Of a stretch of DNA of 64,000 nt, positions 17,634-29,050 are shown piece after piece. The notes under the pieces are model-generated. The model searched no databases, was not told the origin of the DNA, and was given only the letters and a program-made list of their open reading frames with translations. The stretch is from Micrococcales bacterium (lineage in GTDB: Bacteria > Actinomycetota > Actinomycetes > Actinomycetales > Microbacteriaceae): positions 20,238-84,237 of the forward strand of contig JACRGJ010000101.1 in the NCBI GenBank assembly GCA_016212425.1, written 5' to 3'. A program made the translations under genes and the position numbers. The first letter of the stretch is position 1. Each line of letters starts with the position of its first letter.

Positions 17634-17885
17634 CTAGCCCTCGTCGCTCGCCGGTTCGTCGCCGGTGAGCTCGTCGGCCGCGATCTCGTTCGACTCGGTG
17701 CGGCGCACGTCGGCGATCTGCTGGCGGTCCGCGACGCCCTGCTGCTGCAGCGGCGACTCGATGTCGTCCGACTGGCCGGAGTCGACAGCGGCCCAGGGGA
17801 TGTCCTCCTGGCCGACGTCGCTGCCGGTCGAGTTGACATCGGGTCGGATGTCCGGGGCATCGGTCTGGTCGCGCTGATCGCTCAT
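17634..17885 (-). CDS. Small acidic hydrophilic protein, unknown
   Basis: An 83-residue, highly acidic, Gln-, Asp- and Ser-rich protein with no hydrophobic segment (contains ESPLQQQGVADRQQIADVRR). I do not recognise it. The composition suggests an intrinsically disordered cytoplasmic protein. A CAGGAT hexamer lies 6 nt before the ATG, in line with the leaderless pattern seen elsewhere but with a weaker -10. Confidence 0.5.
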   Translation of the reverse strand: MSDQRDQTDAPDIRPDVNSTGSDVGQEDIPWAAVDSGQSDDIESPLQQQGVADRQQIADVRRTESNEIAADELTGDEPASDEG

Positions 17886-18051
17886 GCCCCCATCCTGACG
17901 CTCCGGGGGCGTTCTCCGGATCGGAGACGAGCATCCGCACGGGACGCGCAGATTCCGCTACCCGGCCGGAGGACCCCGCCCCGGGTCTTCCTTGACGGAA
18001 GCTGGTGCCGCGACGGTCGGCCGCGCGCCCGCTGATAGCGTGACCCGGGAC

Positions 18052-19467
18052 ATGAGCGACGACAGCTACGACTTCGTCGTGGTCTCCAACCGCCTCCCCG
18101 TCGACCACGTCGTCCACGACGACGGCACGGCGGGGTGGACGCAGTCCCCTGGCGGTCTCGTGACCGCTCTCGAGCCGATCATGCGCTCCACCGACGGAGC
18201 ATGGGTCGGCTGGGCGGGCAAGCCCGACCTCGACGACGCGCCCTTCGACAGCGACGGCATCCGCGTCGTCCCCGTGCCTCTCAGCACGGACGACGTGCAG
18301 TACTACTACGAGGGCTTCTCCAACGACACCCTGTGGCCCCTCTACCACGACGTCATCGCTCCGCCGAGCTACCACCGCCTCTGGTGGGAGCACTACTCGA
18401 GCGTCAACCGCCGGTTCGCGGATGCCGCGGCCGCCATCGCGGCGCCGAACGCGACGGTGTGGGTGCAGGACTATCAGCTGCAGCTCGTGCCGAAGATGCT
18501 CCGCCAGCAGCGTCCGGATCTGACGATCGGGTTCTTCAACCACATCCCCTTTCCGCCGTACGGCATCTACTCGCAGCTGCCGTGGCGCACGCAGATCATC
18601 GAGGGGGTGCTCGGCGCGGACGTGATCGGCTTCCAACGCACCGCGGATGCCGGCAACTTCGCGCGGGCGGTGCGCCGGTTGCTCCCCTATTCCACGCGGG
18701 GAACCACGATCCTCGTGCCCGACGGGGACGGCAGCCGCGAGGTGGTCGCGCGCCCGTTCCCGATCTCGATCGACGCGGAGGCGTTCGAGGAACTCGCCCG
18801 CCGACCCGAGGTGCAGGCGCGGGCGGCGCAGATCCGCTCCGACCTCGGGGACCCGCAGACGGTGATGCTCGGCGTCGATCGACTCGACTACACGAAGGGC
18901 ATCGGGCACCGCCTCAAGGCATTCGGCGAGCTGCTGGCCGATGGCGCGGTGAGCGTGGGCGATGTCGTGCTCGTGCAGGTCGCGAGTCCGAGCCGCGAGC
19001 GTGTGGAGACCTACCGCCAGCTGCGTGACGAGGTCGAGCTGACCGTCGGCCGCATCAACGGCGACTTCAGCACGATCAGCCACCAGGCGATCAGCTATCT
19101 GCACCACAGCTTCCCGCGGGAGGAGATGGCGGCGCTCTTCCTGGCGGCGGACGTGATGCTCGTCACGGCGCTCCGCGACGGCATGAACCTCGTGGCGAAG
19201 GAGTACGTCGCGGCCCGCTTCGACGAGGACGGCGTCCTCGTGCTCAGCGAGTTCGCGGGGGCCTCCGACGAGCTGAAGACCGCGCTGCTCATCAACCCGC
19301 ACGACATCGGGGGCCTCAAGCAGGCGATCGTGCAGGCGGTGCGGATGCCGCGGAACGAGCGACGGCGGCGGATGCGGACCATGCGCAAGCGGGTGAGCGA
19401 CAACGATGTGCTGCACTGGTCGGCGACGTTCCTCGCCGCGCTGCGCGAGGCCAGGGCCCGAGGATGA
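18052..19467 (+). CDS. otsA: Trehalose-6-phosphate synthase
   Basis: A 471-residue GT20 enzyme that joins glucose from a nucleotide sugar to glucose 6-phosphate in the cytoplasm. Conserved features are VVSNRLPV near the N-terminus, WVQDYQLQLVPKMLR, GFFNHIPFPP, GVDRLDYTKGI (phosphate and UDP binding) and the C-terminal ALRDGMNLVAKEYVA. Length is normal. A TAGCGT hexamer sits 10 nt before the ATG. It is followed by otsB, giving the full two-step OtsAB route to trehalose, an osmolyte and stress protectant. Confidence 0.95.
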   Translation: MSDDSYDFVVVSNRLPVDHVVHDDGTAGWTQSPGGLVTALEPIMRSTDGAWVGWAGKPDLDDAPFDSDGIRVVPVPLSTDDVQYYYEGFSNDTLWPLYHDVIAPPSYHRLWWEHYSSVNRRFADAAAAIAAPNATVWVQDYQLQLVPKMLRQQRPDLTIGFFNHIPFPPYGIYSQLPWRTQIIEGVLGADVIGFQRTADAGNFARAVRRLLPYSTRGTTILVPDGDGSREVVARPFPISIDAEAFEELARRPEVQARAAQIRSDLGDPQTVMLGVDRLDYTKGIGHRLKAFGELLADGAVSVGDVVLVQVASPSRERVETYRQLRDEVELTVGRINGDFSTISHQAISYLHHSFPREEMAALFLAADVMLVTALRDGMNLVAKEYVAARFDEDGVLVLSEFAGASDELKTALLINPHDIGGLKQAIVQAVRMPRNERRRRMRTMRKRVSDNDVLHWSATFLAALREARARG

Positions 19468-19524
19468 CCGGGCGCGCAGATGACCGGACACTGCGGATGA
19501 CCGGCACGGCCGGCGGATGAGCAC
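19464..19524 (+). repeat. Degenerate ATGACCGG repeats at the otsA-otsB junction
   Basis: ATGACCGG occurs at 19464, 19480 and 19497, and a related ATGAGCAC at 19517, so the otsA stop (TGA at 19465) is part of a tandem array of about 16-20 bp units. Each unit carries an ATGA stop/start module. Confidence 0.6.
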
Positions 19525-19533
19525 GCGGCGCTC

Positions 19534-20325
19534 GTGAGCATCCGGCTCGACGAGGCACTCACGGGGGCGTTGCGTGAGCTGGCCCGCGTCCCGACGCTGC
19601 TGGTCGCGCTCGACTTCGACGGCACCGTGGCACCGGAGGTCGACAGTCCCGAGAAGGCGCGCGCCCTGCCCGAGGCGCGGGACGCGGTGCTGCGCCTCGC
19701 GGCGCTGCCGGCGACACGGGTCGCGCTCGTCAGCGGACGGGCCATCGCCTCCCTCGAGCAGGTGAGCGGCTTCGGCGATGACGTGCTGCTCGTCGGGTCG
19801 AACGGCATCGAGCTGCGCCTCGACTCCCCGGACGATGTGCTCGCCCTCGATGCGGCCGAGCAGGAGCAGCTCGAGGTGCTGCAGGAGGTGCTCGGCGAGG
19901 TGGCGGATGCCATCGCCGACGTGTGGCTCGAGCAGAAGCCCGCCGGGTTCGCTCTGCACACCCGGCTCGCCTCGGAGCGGGGCGCCAGGGTCGCGCACCT
20001 CGTGGCCCTCGGAGAGGCCTCCGCGGAGGTCGAGGGCCTCACCGTGCGCGAGGGGAAGAACGTGCTCGAGTTCTCGGTCCGCTCCACGACGAAGGGGGAG
20101 GCGATCGAGCACCTGCGCCGGTATACCCACGCGGACGCGGTGTTCTACTCCGGCGACGACGTCACCGACGAGGACGCCTTCGACGCGCTGCGCAACGACG
20201 ACCTCGGGCTGAAGAGCGGGCCTGGCCGGACGGCAGCCCCCTACCGCGTCGAGGGACCTGCCGAGGTGGCGGCGGTACTCGCCGCGCTCGCGACCTTCCG
20301 CGAGGGCGACGTCCACGAGCAGTAG
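19534..20325 (+). CDS. otsB: Trehalose-6-phosphate phosphatase
   Basis: A 263-residue HAD-superfamily phosphatase that releases trehalose from trehalose 6-phosphate. The nucleophile and acid pair are Asp27 and Asp29 in ALDFDGTVAPE. Motif II serine/threonine is in VALVSGR, and the late acidic motif is in YSGDDVTDEDAF. The GTG start at 19534 is tentative. It lies 66 bp after otsA, and a compact hairpin follows the TAG stop, so the two genes form a short operon. Confidence 0.95.
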   Translation: MSIRLDEALTGALRELARVPTLLVALDFDGTVAPEVDSPEKARALPEARDAVLRLAALPATRVALVSGRAIASLEQVSGFGDDVLLVGSNGIELRLDSPDDVLALDAAEQEQLEVLQEVLGEVADAIADVWLEQKPAGFALHTRLASERGARVAHLVALGEASAEVEGLTVREGKNVLEFSVRSTTKGEAIEHLRRYTHADAVFYSGDDVTDEDAFDALRNDDLGLKSGPGRTAAPYRVEGPAEVAAVLAALATFREGDVHEQ

Positions 20326-20326
20326 C

Positions 20327-20347
20327 GGCTCGGGTGACCCGAGCCAT
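20327..20347 (+). terminator. Terminator hairpin after otsB
   Basis: GGCTCGGG (20328-20335) pairs perfectly with CCCGAGCC (20339-20346) around a 3-nt TGA loop, 2 nt after the otsB stop. No T-tract. Confidence 0.55.
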
Positions 20348-20438
20348 CCGCTCATCCTCCCCCATTGGTTCACATGACCGACTCGTGCGCCCCGGATGCG
20401 ACATGTGAGACGCGGATGCCGGGAGCGCCCCGCCGGGT

Positions 20439-22511
20439 CTACGAGCGCAGGCGGGAGGGCCAGAAGAAGGCGCGTCCGCTCAGGAACGCGAGGGCCGGGA
20501 CGAGCAGCGTCCGCACCACGAGGGTGTCCAGCAGGACGCCGATGCAGACGATGACCCCCACCTGCAGCAGGGCGACCACCGGCAGCACCGCGAGCACGAC
20601 GAACACCGCCGCGAGCACGAGCCCCGCGCTGGTGATCACTCCGCCGGTGGCGGCGAGGGCGCGCCGCATCCCGTCCCGCACCCCGACCACGGCGGCCTCT
20701 TCGCGCGCGCGGGTGGACAGGAAGATGTTGTAGTCGACCCCGAGCGCGACGAGGAAGAGGAACGCGTACAGCGGCACGGGCGCCGCGAATCCGGACTGCC
20801 CGCCGAGGGTGAGGAAGATCACCGAGGCGAGGCCGAGCGCGGCCAGCAGGGTGCCCACCACGGTGGCGAGCAGCAGCAGGGGTGCGACGACCGAGCGCAG
20901 CAGCGCGAGCAGCACCAGCAGCACGATCACCCCGATGATCGGGATGATGACGAGCTCGTCGCGCCGGGTCGCCTCCTGCACGTCGAGCGCCGTGGCGTCC
21001 GGTCCGCCGACGAGCGTGCCGGGCGCGTCGGAATCGGGGGAGGCGAGGGAGGCGCGGAGGTCGCGGATGATCCGGAACGCGTCCTCGCTCTGCGGGTCGG
21101 CGTTCAGCCGGAGGAGCACCTGGGTGCGGCCGTCGTGCGAGACGGTCGGCGTGGCCGACTGCACGCCGTCGACCATCATCGCCAGGGTGTTCGGGGCACC
21201 GATCGAGCTGTCCCTGGCGAACTCGTCCGGCACGAGCATCACGGCGGTGTTGCCGTAGCCGCGGCCGAAGTCGCGGTCCAGGATGCCCTGAGCCTGCACC
21301 GACGACGGGGTGCCGAGCAGCTGCTCCGTCTGGCTGATCCCCACCCGCGCGCCCACGAGCCCGGTGCCGAGCGCGCCGAGGAGCACGACGGCGGCCACCG
21401 CGACGAGCACCGGACGCCGGCGCACCCCGCGACCGACCCGCGCCCAGAGACCGCGGGTCGTCGAGTCCGCGTCGCCGACCCGCGGCACCAGCGGCCAGAA
21501 CAGCCCCCGCCCGAAGACGACGAGCGCCGCCGGGAGCATGATGATCGCGAACAGGAACGCGAGCACCACGCCGATGGCGCAGGCGAAGCCGAGCGCCCGG
21601 GTGCCGGAGATCTCCGCGAGCAGCAGCGCGCACAGCGCGAGCGTCACGGTGAGCGCGCTCGCCGCGATCGCCGGTCCGGCCCCGCGCACGGCGGCGGCCA
21701 TCGCGACGTGCCGATCCGGCGTGCGGCGCAGCTCGTCCCGGTAGCGCGAGACGAGCAGCAGCGCGTAGTCCGTCCCCGCGCCGAAGACCAGCACCGAGAG
21801 GATGCCGCTGACCTGCGCCGACACCTCGATCCCCGCGGCGGCGGCGAGATTGCCGGCGACCACGCGGGCCAGACCGTCGGCCGCGCCGATGACGACGAGC
21901 GGCACGATCCAGAGCACCGGGCTCCGGTAGGTGAGGATGAGGAGCAGGGCGACCACCGACGCGGTGATCAGCAGCAGGCGGATGTCGGTGCCGGCGAACG
22001 CGTTGACGGTGTCGGCCGTGAAGCCCACCGGCCCGGTGAGGCGGGTCTGGATGCCGGCCGGCAGACCCTCGGATGCCGCGGTGCGCAGCGCATCCGCCAC
22101 CTTCCCGGAGTCGGCGGTGACGGAGTCCGCGTCCATCAGCACGGTGGCGACCATGGATCGCTCGTTCGTCGAAGGCAGGGGGCGCACCGGCGCGCCGCTG
22201 CCCAGAGCGGCGAGGGACGCCGCGCGCGACGCGACCGCCCTCTGCTCCGACGCGGTCAGCGCCACGGAGCGATCGGTCGACCAGACCAGCACCGCGGGCA
22301 CCGTCGGGGTGCCGGGGAACGCGTCGCTGAGGTCCGCGACGCGCTGCGACTCGGCGGAGGCCGGCAGCCCGGTCGTGGGGACCCCGTCGGTCGCGGGTTG
22401 CGGCGACAGCGCGAAGACGGCGCCGACCGCGACGAGACAGCCGATCAGCACCACCCACGCGCTGCGGCGCCCGCTGACGACCGCGGCGAGAGCGCGGGAG
22501 AGTGCTCGCAT
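20439..22511 (-). CDS. MMPL/RND-family membrane transporter
   Basis: A 690-residue transporter with the MMPL layout: a first transmembrane helix at about 20-40, a large extracytoplasmic loop, five helices, then the same pattern repeated. GADTYALL-like [19 protein letters not shown] and its second copy [17 protein letters not shown] carry the conserved charged residues used for proton coupling. Such proteins export lipids or small hydrophobic compounds in actinobacteria. It is divergent from ilvD, and both genes have a TACCCT hexamer 6 nt before their ATG. No regulator is adjacent and the substrate is unknown. Confidence 0.9.
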   Translation of the reverse strand: MRALSRALAAVVSGRRSAWVVLIGCLVAVGAVFALSPQPATDGVPTTGLPASAESQRVADLSDAFPGTPTVPAVLVWSTDRSVALTASEQRAVASRAASLAALGSGAPVRPLPSTNERSMVATVLMDADSVTADSGKVADALRTAASEGLPAGIQTRLTGPVGFTADTVNAFAGTDIRLLLITASVVALLLILTYRSPVLWIVPLVVIGAADGLARVVAGNLAAAAGIEVSAQVSGILSVLVFGAGTDYALLLVSRYRDELRRTPDRHVAMAAAVRGAGPAIAASALTVTLALCALLLAEISGTRALGFACAIGVVLAFLFAIIMLPAALVVFGRGLFWPLVPRVGDADSTTRGLWARVGRGVRRRPVLVAVAAVVLLGALGTGLVGARVGISQTEQLLGTPSSVQAQGILDRDFGRGYGNTAVMLVPDEFARDSSIGAPNTLAMMVDGVQSATPTVSHDGRTQVLLRLNADPQSEDAFRIIRDLRASLASPDSDAPGTLVGGPDATALDVQEATRRDELVIIPIIGVIVLLVLLALLRSVVAPLLLLATVVGTLLAALGLASVIFLTLGGQSGFAAPVPLYAFLFLVALGVDYNIFLSTRAREEAAVVGVRDGMRRALAATGGVITSAGLVLAAVFVVLAVLPVVALLQVGVIVCIGVLLDTLVVRTLLVPALAFLSGRAFFWPSRLRS

Positions 22512-22517
22512 GCGGTC

Positions 22518-22523
22518 AGGGTA
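22518..22523 (-). promoter_or_regulatory. -10 hexamer, leaderless MMPL gene
   Basis: On the minus strand TACCCT is followed by 6 nt and the ATG at 22511. Confidence 0.6.
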
Positions 22524-22565
22524 GTGCGAGCCGCGACGGCGTCGGCGCCCGCATCCGCCGAGGGC

Positions 22566-22571
22566 TACCCT
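22566..22571 (+). promoter_or_regulatory. -10 hexamer, leaderless ilvD
   Basis: TACCCT is followed by 6 nt and the ATG at 22578. It mirrors the hexamer of the divergent MMPL gene. Confidence 0.65.
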
Positions 22572-22577
22572 CGACCC

Positions 22578-24287
22578 ATGCCGGACCGACCCGCCGAAAC
22601 GCCCGATATCAAGCCCCGGTCGCGGGTCGTCACCGACGGTCTCGAGGCCACGACGAGCCGCGGGATGCTGCGCGCCGTCGGCATGGGCGACGGGGACTGG
22701 GAGAAGCCCCAGGTCGGCATCGCGAGCTCGTGGAACGAGATCACCCCGTGCAACCTCTCCCTCGCCCGACTGGCGCAGGCGGCGAAGGAGGGCGTGCACG
22801 CGGGCGGCGGCTACCCGCTGCAGTTCGGCACCGTCTCGGTCTCGGACGGCATCTCGATGGGCCACGAGGGGATGCACTTCTCGCTGGTGAGCCGCGAGGT
22901 CATCGCCGACAGCGTCGAGACGGTGATGCAGGCCGAGCGCCTCGACGGCTCGGTGCTGCTGGCGGGCTGCGACAAGTCGATCCCCGGGATGCTGATGGCG
23001 GCGGCCCGGCTGGACCTCGCCTCGGTCTTCGTCTACGCCGGCTCGATCGCGCCCGGCTGGGTGCGGCTCTCGGACGGCAGCGAGCAGGACATCACCATCA
23101 TCGACTCGTTCGCCGCCGTCGGCGCGGTGCGCGCCGGGCTGATGAGCGAAGCGGATGCGCACGCCATCGAGTGTGCGTTCGCCCCAGGCCAGGGTGCCTG
23201 CGGCGGCATGTACACCGCGAACACGATGGCCTCCGTCGCCGAGGCGCTGGGCCTCAGCATCCCAGGGTCGGCCTCGCCGCCCTCGGCGGATGGCCGGCGC
23301 GACTACTACGCCCGCCGCTCCGGTGAGGCCGTCGTCGAGCTGCTCCGGCGCGGCATCACCGCGCGGCAGATCCTCACGCGGGAGGCGTTCGAGAACGCGA
23401 TCGCGGTGGGCATGGCGCTCGGCGGGTCGACCAACATCGTGCTGCACCTGCTCGCGATCGCGCGCGAAGCCGACGTGGAGCTCACCCTCGACGACTTCAC
23501 CCGGATCGGCTCCCGCGTGCCGCACGTCGGCGACCTGAAGCCCTTCGGCCGTTTCGTGATGAACGACGTTGACCGCCGCGGCGGCATCCCGGTGCTGATG
23601 AAGGCGCTGCTGGATGCTGGGCTGCTGCACGGCGACGTGCTCACGGTGACCGGCAAGACGATGGCCGAGAACCTGGCCGACATCGACCCGCCGAAGCTCG
23701 ACGGCACCGTGCTGCGCACCCTCGAGGACCCGCTGCATCCCACCGGCGGGCTGACGATCCTGCGGGGAACGATGGCGCCGGACGGCGCCGTGGTGAAGAC
23801 GGCGGGCTTCGACGCGGCGGTGTTCGAGGGTCCGGCGCGGGTGTTCGAGCGCGAGCGCGCCGCGATGGATGCGCTGACGGAGGGACGGATCCGGCACGGC
23901 GACGTCGTCGTCATCCGCTACGAGGGCCCGAAGGGGGGCCCGGGCATGCGGGAGATGCTCGCCATCACCGCCGCGATCAAGGGCGCCGGGCTCGGCGCCG
24001 ATGTCCTACTAGTGTCCGACGGCAGATTCTCAGGCGGCACAACCGGCCTGTGCATCGGCCACATCGCACCGGAGGCGGTGGACGAAGGTCCCATCGCGTT
24101 CGTGCGCGATGGTGATCTGATACGGGTCGATATCGCAGCCCGGTCGATCGACCTACTCGTCGATCCGGCCGAGCTGGAGAGCCGCCGTTCCGGCTGGGCT
24201 CCTCTTCCACCGCGCTATACCCGTGGCGTCCTGGCCAAGTACGTCAAGCTCGTGCACTCCGCCTCCGAGGGTGCCGTCACGGGCTGA
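22578..24287 (+). CDS. ilvD: Dihydroxy-acid dehydratase
   Basis: A 569-residue iron-sulfur enzyme that dehydrates dihydroxy acids to the 2-keto acids used for valine, isoleucine and leucine. Cluster ligands are visible as Cys58 (ITPCN), Cys131 ([10 protein letters not shown]) and a third in [12 protein letters not shown]. The C-terminal [11 protein letters not shown] motif is intact. Length and sequence are those of actinobacterial IlvD. It is followed 50 bp later by ilvB and heads the ilvDBNC set. Confidence 0.97.
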   Translation: MPDRPAETPDIKPRSRVVTDGLEATTSRGMLRAVGMGDGDWEKPQVGIASSWNEITPCNLSLARLAQAAKEGVHAGGGYPLQFGTVSVSDGISMGHEGMHFSLVSREVIADSVETVMQAERLDGSVLLAGCDKSIPGMLMAAARLDLASVFVYAGSIAPGWVRLSDGSEQDITIIDSFAAVGAVRAGLMSEADAHAIECAFAPGQGACGGMYTANTMASVAEALGLSIPGSASPPSADGRRDYYARRSGEAVVELLRRGITARQILTREAFENAIAVGMALGGSTNIVLHLLAIAREADVELTLDDFTRIGSRVPHVGDLKPFGRFVMNDVDRRGGIPVLMKALLDAGLLHGDVLTVTGKTMAENLADIDPPKLDGTVLRTLEDPLHPTGGLTILRGTMAPDGAVVKTAGFDAAVFEGPARVFERERAAMDALTEGRIRHGDVVVIRYEGPKGGPGMREMLAITAAIKGAGLGADVLLVSDGRFSGGTTGLCIGHIAPEAVDEGPIAFVRDGDLIRVDIAARSIDLLVDPAELESRRSGWAPLPPRYTRGVLAKYVKLVHSASEGAVTG

Positions 24288-24337
24288 GTCGCGGCCGCCT
24301 CACCAGACCACCACCTCTTCCGAAGGAGAGCACCGCC

Positions 24338-26149
24338 ATGACCGCGGATGCCGTCCCCACCGCCCTCGCGCCGCGCCCCCCGGCGCCGGCCGACCCGCCC
24401 ATCCTGACCGGCTCGGGCCAGATCCTCGCCACGCTGGAGAAGCTCGGCGTCACCGACGTCTTCGGCCTCCCCGGCGGGGCGATCATGCCGTTTTACGACG
24501 AGCTGATGGCCTCCACCGCGGTGCGCCACATCCTGGTGCGCCACGAGCAGGGGGCCGGGCACGCCGCCGAGGGCTACGCCACGGCATCCGGCCGGGTCGG
24601 CGTCGCGATCGCGACGAGCGGGCCGGGGGCGACCAACCTGGTGACCGCGATCGCGGATGCCTACATGGACTCGGTGCCGATCATCGTCATCACGGGGCAG
24701 GTCTTCTCGACGGTGATGGGCACGGACGCCTTCCAGGAGGTCGACATCGTCGGCATCACGATGCCGATCACCAAGCACTCCTTCCTCGTCACTGACCCCG
24801 CCGAGGTGCCCGCCACGCTCGCGGCGGCGTACCAGATCGCCACCTCGGGACGCCCGGGTCCGGTGCTCGTGGACGTGACCAAGGATGCGCAGCAGAACTC
24901 CGCGCCCTTCCTCTGGCCGCCGAAGGTCGAGCTGCCCGGCTACCGGCCGGTGACGAAGGCGCACGGCAAGCAGATCCGGGCCGCCGCCGAGCTGCTCGTC
25001 GGCGCCCGCAAGCCGGTGCTCTACGTGGGCGGCGGGGTGATCAAGGCGGGGGCCAGCCCGGAGCTGCTCGAGCTGGTGGAGCTCACCGGCGCCCCGGTCG
25101 TCACGACGCTGATGGCCCGCGGCGCGCTGCCCGACTCGCACCGGGCGAACCTCGGCATGCCGGGAATGCACGGCACGGTGCCTGCGGTGCTCGCGCTGCA
25201 GGAGTCGGACCTCATCATCTCGCTGGGCGCCCGCTTCGACGATCCCGTCACTGGCAAGGTGAGCGAGTTCGCGCCCGGCGCGAAGGTGGTGCACGTCGAC
25301 ATCGACCCCGCCGAGATCGGCAAGATCCGGGCGGCGGACGTGCCGATCGTCGGCGACGCGAAGGACGTCATCCGCGACCTCATCGGTGTGCTCCGCGAGA
25401 GCGGGGCGAGCGCCGATCTGGGGGCGTGGTGGGAGCGGATCGAGCAGCTGCGCGCCGACTTCCCGCTCGGCTACACCGAGCCCGACGACGGGCTGCTCTC
25501 GCCGCAGGCCGTGATCGCGCGGATCGGCGAGCTGTCGGGCCCTGAGGCGGTCTACGTCGCCGGCGTCGGCCAGCACCAGATGTGGTCGGCGCAGTTCATC
25601 GGCTACGAGCGTCCGCGCGCCTGGCTGAACTCCGGCGGCGCCGGGACGATGGGCTACGCGGTGCCCGCGGCGATGGGCGCCAAGGTGGCCGAGCCCGATC
25701 GCACCGTGTGGGCGATCGACGGCGACGGCTGCTTCCAGATGACCAACCAGGAGCTGGCCACCTGCACCATCAACGACATCCCGATCAAGGTGGCGATCAT
25801 CAACAACTCGTCGCTCGGGATGGTGCGGCAGTGGCAGACGCTGTTCTACGACGGCCGCCACTCGTTCACCGATCTGAACACCGGGCACCTCGGCGCCGAG
25901 GGGGTCTCGCGGATGATCCCCGACTTCGTCAAGCTGGCCGAGGCGTACGGCGCGCTCGGCATCCGGGTCACGAAGCCCGAGGAGGTCGACGCGGCGATCC
26001 AGCTGGCGATCGAGACGAACGACCGGCCGGTCGTGATCGACTTCGTCGTCAGCCGCGACGCGATGGTGTGGCCGATGGTGCCGCAGGGCGTCGGCAACTC
26101 GCAGGTGCAGTACGCCCGCGCCGCCGCGCCCACCTGGGGCGAGGAATGA
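24338..26149 (+). CDS. ilvB: Acetolactate synthase, large subunit
   Basis: A 603-residue thiamine-diphosphate enzyme catalysing the first common step of branched-chain amino acid synthesis. The N-terminal pyrimidine-binding domain holds the catalytic glutamate in [15 protein letters not shown]. The C-terminal domain holds the Mg-TPP motif starting [12 protein letters not shown] and ending with IINN. AAGGAG lies before the ATG. The ilvN regulatory subunit follows. The stop codon lies inside a 29-bp tandem duplication. Confidence 0.97.
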   Translation: MTADAVPTALAPRPPAPADPPILTGSGQILATLEKLGVTDVFGLPGGAIMPFYDELMASTAVRHILVRHEQGAGHAAEGYATASGRVGVAIATSGPGATNLVTAIADAYMDSVPIIVITGQVFSTVMGTDAFQEVDIVGITMPITKHSFLVTDPAEVPATLAAAYQIATSGRPGPVLVDVTKDAQQNSAPFLWPPKVELPGYRPVTKAHGKQIRAAAELLVGARKPVLYVGGGVIKAGASPELLELVELTGAPVVTTLMARGALPDSHRANLGMPGMHGTVPAVLALQESDLIISLGARFDDPVTGKVSEFAPGAKVVHVDIDPAEIGKIRAADVPIVGDAKDVIRDLIGVLRESGASADLGAWWERIEQLRADFPLGYTEPDDGLLSPQAVIARIGELSGPEAVYVAGVGQHQMWSAQFIGYERPRAWLNSGGAGTMGYAVPAAMGAKVAEPDRTVWAIDGDGCFQMTNQELATCTINDIPIKVAIINNSSLGMVRQWQTLFYDGRHSFTDLNTGHLGAEGVSRMIPDFVKLAEAYGALGIRVTKPEEVDAAIQLAIETNDRPVVIDFVVSRDAMVWPMVPQGVGNSQVQYARAAAPTWGEE

Positions 26150-26189
26150 GCCCGATGACGACCTGGGGCGAGGAATGAGCCCGATGTCG
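26132..26189 (+). repeat. 29-bp tandem duplication spanning the ilvB stop
   Basis: Units 26132-26160 and 26161-26189 differ only near their ends (GATGACG versus GATGTCG). A diverged partial third copy, ACCCGAGGCGAGG, follows from 26190. Each unit contains GAGGAATGAGCCCGATG, so the ilvB stop context is present twice before ilvN. Confidence 0.9.
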
Positions 26190-26209
26190 ACCCGAGGCGA
26201 GGTGCAGGC

Positions 26210-26719
26210 GTGACCACGCACGTCCTGAGCCTGCTCGTGGAAGACCGACCCGGACTGCTCACCCGCGTCGCCGGCCTGTTCGCCCGTCGCGGCTTCAACA
26301 TTAACAGCCTCGCCGTGGGCACGACGGAGGTGCCGGGGCTCTCCCGCATCACCGCGGTCATCGACGTCGACCAGCTGCCGCTCGAGCAGGTGACCAAGCA
26401 GTTGAACAAGCTGATCAACGTGATCAAGATCGTCGAGCTCGACCCGGTCGGCTCCGTGCAGCGCGAGCATCTGCTGATCAAGGTGCGGGTGGACAACGCC
26501 AGCCGCTCGCAGATCCTCGAGGCGGTCACCCTGTTCCGCGCGCGGGTCGTCGATGTCGCCACCGATGCCCTCGTCATCGAGGTCACCGGCGACTCCGGCA
26601 AGGTGCAGGCCTTCCTCCGCGTGCTCGAGCCCTACGGCATCAAGGAGATCGCCCAGTCCGGCCTCCTCGCCATCGGCCGCGGCCCCAAGAGCATCAGCGA
26701 ACGCGCCCTCAAGAGCTAA
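26210..26719 (+). CDS. ilvN: Acetolactate synthase, small regulatory subunit
   Basis: A 169-residue regulatory subunit. The N-terminal ACT domain (about 1-75, beginning VLSLLVEDRPGLLTRVAGLFARRGFN in two parts) binds valine for feedback control of the IlvB catalytic subunit. A C-terminal IlvN domain follows (about 85-169). The GTG start at 26210 lies 60 bp after the ilvB stop; the duplicated segment accounts for most of that gap. Complete and intact. Confidence 0.95.
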   Translation: MTTHVLSLLVEDRPGLLTRVAGLFARRGFNINSLAVGTTEVPGLSRITAVIDVDQLPLEQVTKQLNKLINVIKIVELDPVGSVQREHLLIKVRVDNASRSQILEAVTLFRARVVDVATDALVIEVTGDSGKVQAFLRVLEPYGIKEIAQSGLLAIGRGPKSISERALKS

Positions 26720-27775
<1,056 letters not shown>

Positions 27776-27809
27776 CCGCCTCCCGGGCGGGGTCCCCCTC
27801 CGGCGACCC

Positions 27810-27889
27810 TTCCGCCGACAACAGCTGTTGTCCCCCACGACAGCGGGGATCCCCGCCGTGGACGCCGAGAACGGCTGTTGTCGGCAGAA
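27810..27889. repeat. Palindromic intergenic element, copy 2
   Basis: An 80-bp inverted repeat centred at 27849/27850 on GGGGATCCCC, with 40-nt arms that match at 31 of 40 positions. The left arm contains the perfect 16-bp palindrome GACAACAGCTGTTGTC at 27817-27832, and the right arm ends in GGCTGTTGTCGGC. It fills the gap between ilvC and mtlD and ends 7 nt before the mtlD start. Confidence 0.8.
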
Positions 27890-27896
27890 TGGACGG

Positions 27897-29048
27897 GTGA
27901 CCCCCACGGCGGTGCACTTCGGTGCCGGCAACATCGGGCGCGGATTCGTCGCGCAGTTCCTCCACGAGTCGGGATACGAGGTCGTCTTCGCCGACGTGAA
28001 CGACGAGCTCATCGGCGCGCTGCAGGCGCAGCCGAGCTATCGCGTCCACGAGATCGGCGACGGAGCATCCGACCACGTCGTCGACGGCTACCGGGCCCTG
28101 AACTCCCGCACCGACGAGGCCGCGCTCGTCGCCGAGATCGCCCGCGCCGACATCGTCACCACGGCCGTCGGCGCCCGCATCCTGCCCTTCGTCGCGCCGG
28201 CGATCTCCAGGGCGCTGATCGAGCGCAGCCCGGATGCCGCGCCGCTGGTCGTGATCGCCTGCGAGAACGCGATCGGCGGCACCGACATCCTGGCCGCAGC
28301 CGTGCGCGAGCTCGGACCGGATGAGGGCGCGATCTTCGCCAACTGCGCGATCGACCGCATCGTGCCGGACCAGTCGGGCACCGCGCAGTCCGGCGGGCTC
28401 GACGTCACCATCGAGGCCTTCCACGAGTGGGTGGTGGATCGCACCGCGTTCCGGGCCGGCGCCGAGCCGCCGGCGATCCACGGGATCACCTGGGTCGACG
28501 ACCTCACCCCCTTCATCGAGCGGAAGCTGTTCACCGTCAACACCGCGCACGCGACCGCCGCGTACCACGGCGCGGACCGCGGTTTCGCGCAGATCCGGGA
28601 TGCCCTCGGCAGCCCTGAGATCGAGGCCGAGGTGCGTGCGGTGCTGGGGGAGACGAAGGCGCTGCTCGTGGCGAAGCACGGCTTCGGCGCGGACGAGCAG
28701 CAGGCCTACATCGAGAAGACGCTGCGCCGGATCTCGAACCCCGAGCTGCCCGACACGTGCGAGCGGGTCGGCCGCGGCCCGCTGCGCAAGCTCTCCCGGC
28801 GCGAGCGCTTCGTCGCACCCGCGGCCGAGCTCGTCGAACACGGCCACACCGCCTGGGGCCTGCTCAATGCGGTCGGCGCAGCCCTGCGCTTCGACGTGCC
28901 GGCGGACGCCGAGAGCGCCGAACTGCAGAGCATGCTCGATTCGGGACGCAACGCGGAAGACCTCGCGAACGCGATCACCGGCATCGCGCCCGAGCATCCG
29001 CTGTTCCCCTCGCTCGCCGAGGTGTTCCAGTTGCGACTAGACCGCTGA
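27897..29048 (+). CDS. mtlD: Mannitol-1-phosphate 5-dehydrogenase
   Basis: A 383-residue NAD-dependent polyol dehydrogenase that interconverts mannitol 1-phosphate and fructose 6-phosphate. The N-terminal Rossmann motif is HFGAGNIGRGF, and the C-terminal catalytic region holds FTVNTAHATAAYHG with the active-site lysine in ERKLFTVN. The GTG at 27897 is chosen because it begins directly before the Rossmann motif. No mannitol PTS genes are nearby, so it stands apart from a classic mtl operon. The palindromic element abuts its start and might affect expression. Confidence 0.93.
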   Translation: MTPTAVHFGAGNIGRGFVAQFLHESGYEVVFADVNDELIGALQAQPSYRVHEIGDGASDHVVDGYRALNSRTDEAALVAEIARADIVTTAVGARILPFVAPAISRALIERSPDAAPLVVIACENAIGGTDILAAAVRELGPDEGAIFANCAIDRIVPDQSGTAQSGGLDVTIEAFHEWVVDRTAFRAGAEPPAIHGITWVDDLTPFIERKLFTVNTAHATAAYHGADRGFAQIRDALGSPEIEAEVRAVLGETKALLVAKHGFGADEQQAYIEKTLRRISNPELPDTCERVGRGPLRKLSRRERFVAPAAELVEHGHTAWGLLNAVGAALRFDVPADAESAELQSMLDSGRNAEDLANAITGIAPEHPLFPSLAEVFQLRLDR

Positions 29049-29050
29049 GC

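Noticed and set aside
16168..22458. A very long open frame on the minus strand (over 2,000 codons)
   Set aside because: It runs antisense or out of frame through SLC13, otsA, otsB and the MMPL gene. Its translation is low-complexity Arg/Gly/Asp/Ala sequence, a GC-rich shadow. Only its last 63 codons (16168-16359) look like a real gene.
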